Source: Bacteroidota bacterium (GTDB lineage Bacteria > Bacteroidota > Rhodothermia > Balneolales > Balneolaceae). Taken from it: a DNA stretch of 9,585 bases. The notes under the pieces were generated by a model. The model was not told where the DNA came from. It made no database searches and saw nothing but the letters and a program-made list of their open reading frames with translations. Positions within the stretch are counted from its first letter, which is position 1; each line of letters begins with the position of its first letter. The position numbers were made by a program, and so were the translations under genes. Where the stretch lies: the NCBI GenBank assembly GCA_024635465.1, contig JAGXIS010000039.1, forward strand, positions 1 through 9,585, in the 5' to 3' direction. This document shows positions 7,675 to 9,585 of the stretch, piece by piece.

Positions 7675-8322
7675 TTATCTCTTGATGAATTGACTTAATG
7701 GTGAGTGATAAAAAAGGAATTTCCCCAGATCCAACCCTTTGTCAGCAATCCTGGTGTAGAAAACTTCTTGCACAAAGGATGCCCATTTATCGATCAGTGC
7801 GGTACTATTTTCGTAATTATTACTTGTGTCACGACTCCAGAAATAGAAAAATCCATTGAATGTTTGAAAGAGTGAATAATAAAACGCGCGGTTTATCAAA
7901 AGCGAGGAACCGGAACTGAGATTTCTATCTGAGTGAAAGATCTGCTTTATTTCATTTTTAAACTGTGATTCGAAAGAGTGCATTGACATGGAGCATAGCA
8001 CCTTCTTTTTATACGTCATTAGAACGTATTCTCTATGTTCATGAAAAAGATCAAACAGAGTAAGGATTAACAAACTCAATTTCTCGCTGAGAGAGTAATC
8101 TGAATAGTTGTCAATCATTTGGATTTGTTCTTTGTAAACTAGAATTCTGGAATCATAGTAGTAATTCAAGATTTCAGATCTGTTTGGGAACAATTCGAAA
8201 ATATCCTTGCTGTCGATTTTAAGCTTTTTTGCCAAAGATTGAATTGTAAATCGAGGATTCTCGACATAGCGTTCAGCACCGGCCTCTGAGATTCTGATTT
8301 TTAAAGTTAATTCTTTGTCCAT
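7675..8322 (-). CDS. TetR-family-like regulator (or TetR-fold lipid-binding partner of the kinase)
   Basis: A 215-residue, all-helical protein. The N-terminal part has a TetR-type helix-turn-helix at about residues 24-45 (FTIQSLAKKLKIDSKDIFELF), followed by PNRSEIL, which matches the F-x-x-K/R-x-x-L end of the domain. The C-terminal remainder is a helical ligand/dimer domain that I do not recognise more closely. The frame extends 12 codons upstream to an ATG at 8358, but only the ATG at 8322 has a good ribosome-binding site (AAGGA, 6-nt spacing), so I use that start. The glycine usual in the HTH turn (A-G-V-S) is replaced (L-K-I-D-S). It is the first gene of a pair with the ABC1 kinase and faces yhhQ divergently. 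It may autoregulate the pair through the intergenic palindrome. Alternatively, by analogy with COQ9, which has a TetR fold and works with COQ8, it may bind lipid rather than DNA. Confidence 0.8.
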   Translation of the reverse strand: MDKELTLKIRISEAGAERYVENPRFTIQSLAKKLKIDSKDIFELFPNRSEILNYYYDSRILVYKEQIQMIDNYSDYSLSEKLSLLILTLFDLFHEHREYVLMTYKKKVLCSMSMHSFESQFKNEIKQIFHSDRNLSSGSSLLINRAFYYSLFQTFNGFFYFWSRDTSNNYENSTALIDKWASFVQEVFYTRIADKGLDLGKFLFYHSPLSQFIKR

Positions 8323-8328
8323 GGTTGT

Positions 8329-8333
8329 TCCTT
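8329..8333 (-). promoter_or_regulatory. Shine-Dalgarno site that sets the TetR-like gene start
   Basis: On the minus strand AAGGA ends 6 nt before the ATG at 8322-8320. The alternative ATG at 8358 is preceded by CGTTATCTTT with no purine-rich site. This favours the shorter, 215-residue product. Confidence 0.65.
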
Positions 8334-8398
8334 GAAATATGTAGTTTGTTTCCTTCATTAAAGATAACGATGAAGTACATGTAAAAGGTTCAGATGGA

Positions 8399-8428
8399 AT
8401 TATATTATTATTACCTTTGCATCGTAAA
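8399..8428 (-). promoter_or_regulatory. candidate promoter of the TetR-like/ABC1 kinase operon
   Basis: On the minus strand a perfect TATAAT (8404-8399) is preceded 18 bp upstream by TTTACG (8428-8423), a fair -35. The predicted start near 8392 leaves about a 70-nt leader before the ATG at 8322. The AT-rich context makes chance matches likely. Confidence 0.35.
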
Positions 8429-8450
8429 CGCTGTTGAAAATTGAACTTCT

Positions 8451-8486
8451 CTTTTGAATTTCCGGTTATTAACTGGAATTCAAAAG
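8451..8486. repeat. long inverted repeat in the divergent TetR-like/yhhQ intergenic region
   Basis: The outer arms are perfect 10-bp complements: CTTTTGAATT (8451-8460) and AATTCAAAAG (8477-8486). After one unpaired T (8461), the inner CCGGT (8462-8466) pairs with ACTGG (8472-8476) with one G-U, leaving the loop TATTA. It ends 28 bp before the yhhQ ATG. It is not followed by a T-run, so it is not a simple terminator. It may be an operator for the divergently encoded TetR-like protein, or an RNA hairpin in the yhhQ leader. It does not resemble the preQ1 riboswitch classes I know. Confidence 0.55.
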
Positions 8487-8514
8487 TCTATACAATTTAG
8501 GGGAATATTAGTCG

Positions 8515-9291
8515 ATGATTTTAAAATCCATTCGGAAACCGAGTCCGCATAAGCGTGATATTCTTTTTTTGAGTCTGGCAGGGGTGTTTATAACCTCTTT
8601 GGTGTTAGGAAATGTGATTGGTACCACTAAGTTCGTAACTATCTTTTCCTTTGTGATGCCGGAATGGTTACAGTCTATCACTCCGTCATTAGTTAGAGAT
8701 GGGAGTTTGTATATCATGAGCATACCTGTTGGGTTATTGGCCTATCCATTTACCTTCCTGGTGACCGATTTGATCTCTGAGTTGTTTGGCAGAAAGAAAG
8801 CTCAATTAATTGTGTGGATTGGTTTTTTTCTAAATATGTATTTGCTTCTTTTGATGAGTGTTGGACACTGGTTTCCCAATACGTATGGAGTAAGTGGGGG
8901 TTTAAATCTTTTTGAGGGGGTTTATGATTTTGTGATTGCGAATACGGTTTCCAGTATGATTGCATATTTGATTGCTCAATCAGTTGATGTCCGTCTATTT
9001 CATTTCTGGAAGCGTGTTACGAAAGGAAGGTATTTATGGATTCGGAATAATGGGTCTACGATGTTTAGTCAGCTTGTTGACAGTACGTTAATATTGAGTA
9101 TTCTCTATTTTTCCGGGAATTTGGGAGAAAATATAACAACGTTGGGGATGTTGGGGATTTTGATTATCAATTCGTATCTGTTCAAGTTCTTTTTTGCTCT
9201 CTTTGATACTCCTATTTTTTATTTAGCAGTATGGTATTTTAAGGATTATGATGAGGACCCTCAGGGTTATAAGCTGTTTGATGTGGATTAG
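8515..9291 (+). CDS. yhhQ: YhhQ-family queuosine precursor transporter (integral membrane)
   Basis: A 258-residue integral membrane protein of the YhhQ/DUF165 group of vitamin-uptake-type transporters. Hydrophobic segments are visible at about 15-36, 64-90, 96-119, 136-156, 186-205 and 208-242, consistent with the usual six helices. Family motifs seen are LGNVIGTTKF (31-40), the helix ending TDLISELFGRKKA (84-96), the NTVSSMIAYLIAQSVDVRLFHFWK segment (143-166), RNNGSTMFSQLVDS (177-190), and KFFFALFDTPIFYL near the C-terminus. By family knowledge E. coli YhhQ imports preQ0/preQ1 for queuosine modification of tRNA anticodons. The ATG at 8515 follows AGGGGA at 8499-8504. It is divergent from the TetR-like/kinase operon. 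About 250 bp downstream begins the 16S gene on the same strand, with no clear terminator between, so some read-through into the rRNA operon is possible. Confidence 0.9.
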   Translation: MILKSIRKPSPHKRDILFLSLAGVFITSLVLGNVIGTTKFVTIFSFVMPEWLQSITPSLVRDGSLYIMSIPVGLLAYPFTFLVTDLISELFGRKKAQLIVWIGFFLNMYLLLLMSVGHWFPNTYGVSGGLNLFEGVYDFVIANTVSSMIAYLIAQSVDVRLFHFWKRVTKGRYLWIRNNGSTMFSQLVDSTLILSILYFSGNLGENITTLGMLGILIINSYLFKFFFALFDTPIFYLAVWYFKDYDEDPQGYKLFDVD

Positions 9292-9312
9292 GGGGAAGGA
9301 GAGGGGGTTCGT

Positions 9313-9343
9313 TGTGAATAATGTGTGCAAGGGTTGTGGATAA
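9313..9343. promoter_or_regulatory. two DnaA-box-like direct repeats upstream of the rRNA promoter
   Basis: The minus strand reads TTATTCACA (9313-9321 as TGTGAATAA) and TTATCCACA (9335-9343 as TGTGGATAA). The second is the perfect DnaA-box consensus and the first fits TTATNCACA. Both are in the same orientation, 22 bp apart start to start (about two helical turns), and each sits in an 11-bp direct repeat GTTGTG(A/G)ATAA. They lie about 30-60 bp upstream of the -35 of the rRNA promoter. Whether DnaA binds here is inference. Confidence 0.45.
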
Positions 9344-9370
9344 CTTTCACAAAATAAACTCTTTTTTAGG

Positions 9371-9400
9371 TTGACTTTTGAGGGGTAGTACCCCTATATT
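9371..9400 (+). promoter_or_regulatory. rRNA operon promoter
   Basis: TTGACT (9371-9376) and TATATT (9395-9400) are separated by 18 bp. Read as a Bacteroidetes promoter, it gives TTG at -33 and TATATTTA matching TAnnTTTG at 7 of 8 positions. The predicted start lies near 9406-9408, giving an approximately 137-nt leader before mature 16S rRNA. This is the best promoter in the window and is in the expected place. Confidence 0.75.
9381..9395. repeat. perfect 15-bp palindrome filling the rRNA promoter spacer
   Basis: AGGGGTA (9381-9387), a central G, and TACCCCT (9389-9395) form a perfect 7-bp inverted repeat. It lies between the -35 and -10 elements, and its last base is the first base of the -10. 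This GC-rich block stands out in AT-rich surroundings. No T-run follows, so terminator function for yhhQ is unlikely. Confidence 0.7.
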
Positions 9401-9405
9401 TATTG

Positions 9406-9457
9406 TTCTGCCTTGGGAATTAAGTATGTAATTATTACATGTGAAATTAAGGCAGAA
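9406..9457 (+). promoter_or_regulatory. nested inverted repeats at the 5' end of the rRNA leader
   Basis: TTCTGCCTT (9406-9414) is perfectly complementary to AAGGCAGAA (9449-9457). Inside that loop a second perfect inverted repeat ATGTAAT-T-ATTACAT occupies 9426-9440. In RNA the 9-bp outer stem would begin at or next to the predicted transcription start. The structure could protect or process the pre-rRNA, or support antitermination. Confidence 0.55.
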
Positions 9458-9458
9458 A

Positions 9459-9470
9459 GTTCTTTGAAGA
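9459..9470 (+). promoter_or_regulatory. boxA-like rRNA antitermination motif
   Basis: GTTCTTTGAAGA, directly after the leader stem and about 75 nt before 16S, resembles the boxA element (E. coli TGCTCTTTAACA) bound by NusB/S10 in rRNA leaders. The position is right; the sequence match is partial. Confidence 0.45.
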
Positions 9471-9543
9471 TACTGAGAAGATATAGACAGATTGTTTGAG
9501 TGAGTGAATGGATGGGCTTTTCCAAGGATATAATTAGTTATAT

Positions 9544-9585
9544 ACAATGGAGAGTTTGATCCTGGCTCAGGACGAACGCTGGCGG
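9544..9585 (+). rRNA. rrs: 16S ribosomal RNA, 5' end only
   Basis: The universal 27F site AGAGTTTGATCCTGGCTCAG begins at 9551, which corresponds to E. coli position 8, so the mature 5' end is near 9544. It continues GGACGAACGCTGGCGG to the window edge. An ATATAA/TTATAT hairpin (9528-9543) abuts the predicted 5' end. Only the first ~42 nt of the gene are inside the window. The following 23S, 5S and any spacer tRNAs would lie to the right. Confidence 0.97.

Noticed and set aside
8323..8358. A 12-residue longer N-terminus of the TetR-like protein from the ATG at 8358
   Set aside because: There is no ribosome-binding site before 8358, whereas AAGGA stands 6 nt before the ATG at 8322. The extra residues include no family element.
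8323..8514. preQ1 riboswitch upstream of yhhQ
   Set aside because: The known preQ1-I and preQ1-II sequence signatures were looked for and not seen. The hairpin present has different geometry.
9292..9343. Purine tract with an AAGGAG site followed by a nine-codon GTG ORF containing C-x-x-C
   Set aside because: The ORF is tiny, the spacing is long, and its end overlaps the DnaA-like repeat. It is most likely chance.
9529..9534. TATAAT just before the 16S gene as a second rRNA promoter
   Set aside because: No -35 element lies at a usable distance, and initiation there would fall at or inside the mature 16S 5' end. It is better explained as part of a short leader hairpin (9528-9543).
1..9585. 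CRISPR array, insertion sequence, tRNA, toxin-antitoxin or defence genes
   Set aside because: No spaced direct repeats, transposase motifs, tRNA cloverleaf or relevant protein families were found on either strand.

Overview
The window looks like chromosomal DNA of a moderately AT-rich member of the Bacteroidota/Rhodothermota/Balneolota group. The evidence is a complete SusC/SusD outer-membrane pair, the style of the lipoproteins, and the promoters. The 16S rRNA gene that begins at the right edge reads GGACGAACGCTGGCGG after the 27F site. Classical Bacteroidetes usually have GGATGAACGCTAGCGG there, so I favour the Balneolota/Rhodothermota side. That placement is inference.

Left part (1-1973): the 3' part of an SGNH/GDSL-type lipoprotein gene, cut by the window edge and broken by one in-frame TAA at 956-958. 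Its catalytic motifs are also eroded. A gene-free stretch of about 530 bp follows. It carries an inverted repeat, a candidate promoter and a 5'-UTR hairpin in front of the SusC gene.

Middle (1974-6327): an operon of a SusC/RagA-family TonB-dependent transporter (944 aa) and its SusD/RagB-family lipoprotein (472 aa). It is closed by a very strong hairpin terminator at 6291-6327. No enzyme, sigma or anti-sigma gene accompanies the pair inside the window, so its substrate cannot be read from context.

Right part (6341-9585): a minus-strand two-gene operon of a TetR-fold protein and an ABC1/AarF/UbiB-family atypical kinase converges on the SusCD terminator. Divergent from it is yhhQ, a queuosine-precursor transporter. 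The 192-bp divergent region holds a long inverted repeat. After yhhQ comes the control region of an rRNA operon: two DnaA-box-like repeats, a strong TTGACT/TATATT promoter whose spacer is occupied by a perfect palindrome, a leader with nested perfect inverted repeats and a boxA-like motif, and the first ~42 nt of 16S rRNA.

No CRISPR array, insertion sequence, tRNA or obvious defence system was found. Most of the window is ordinary core genome. The less ordinary points are the broken pseudo-hydrolase, the TetR-fold/ABC1-kinase pair, and the palindrome-bearing rRNA promoter with possible DnaA sites.
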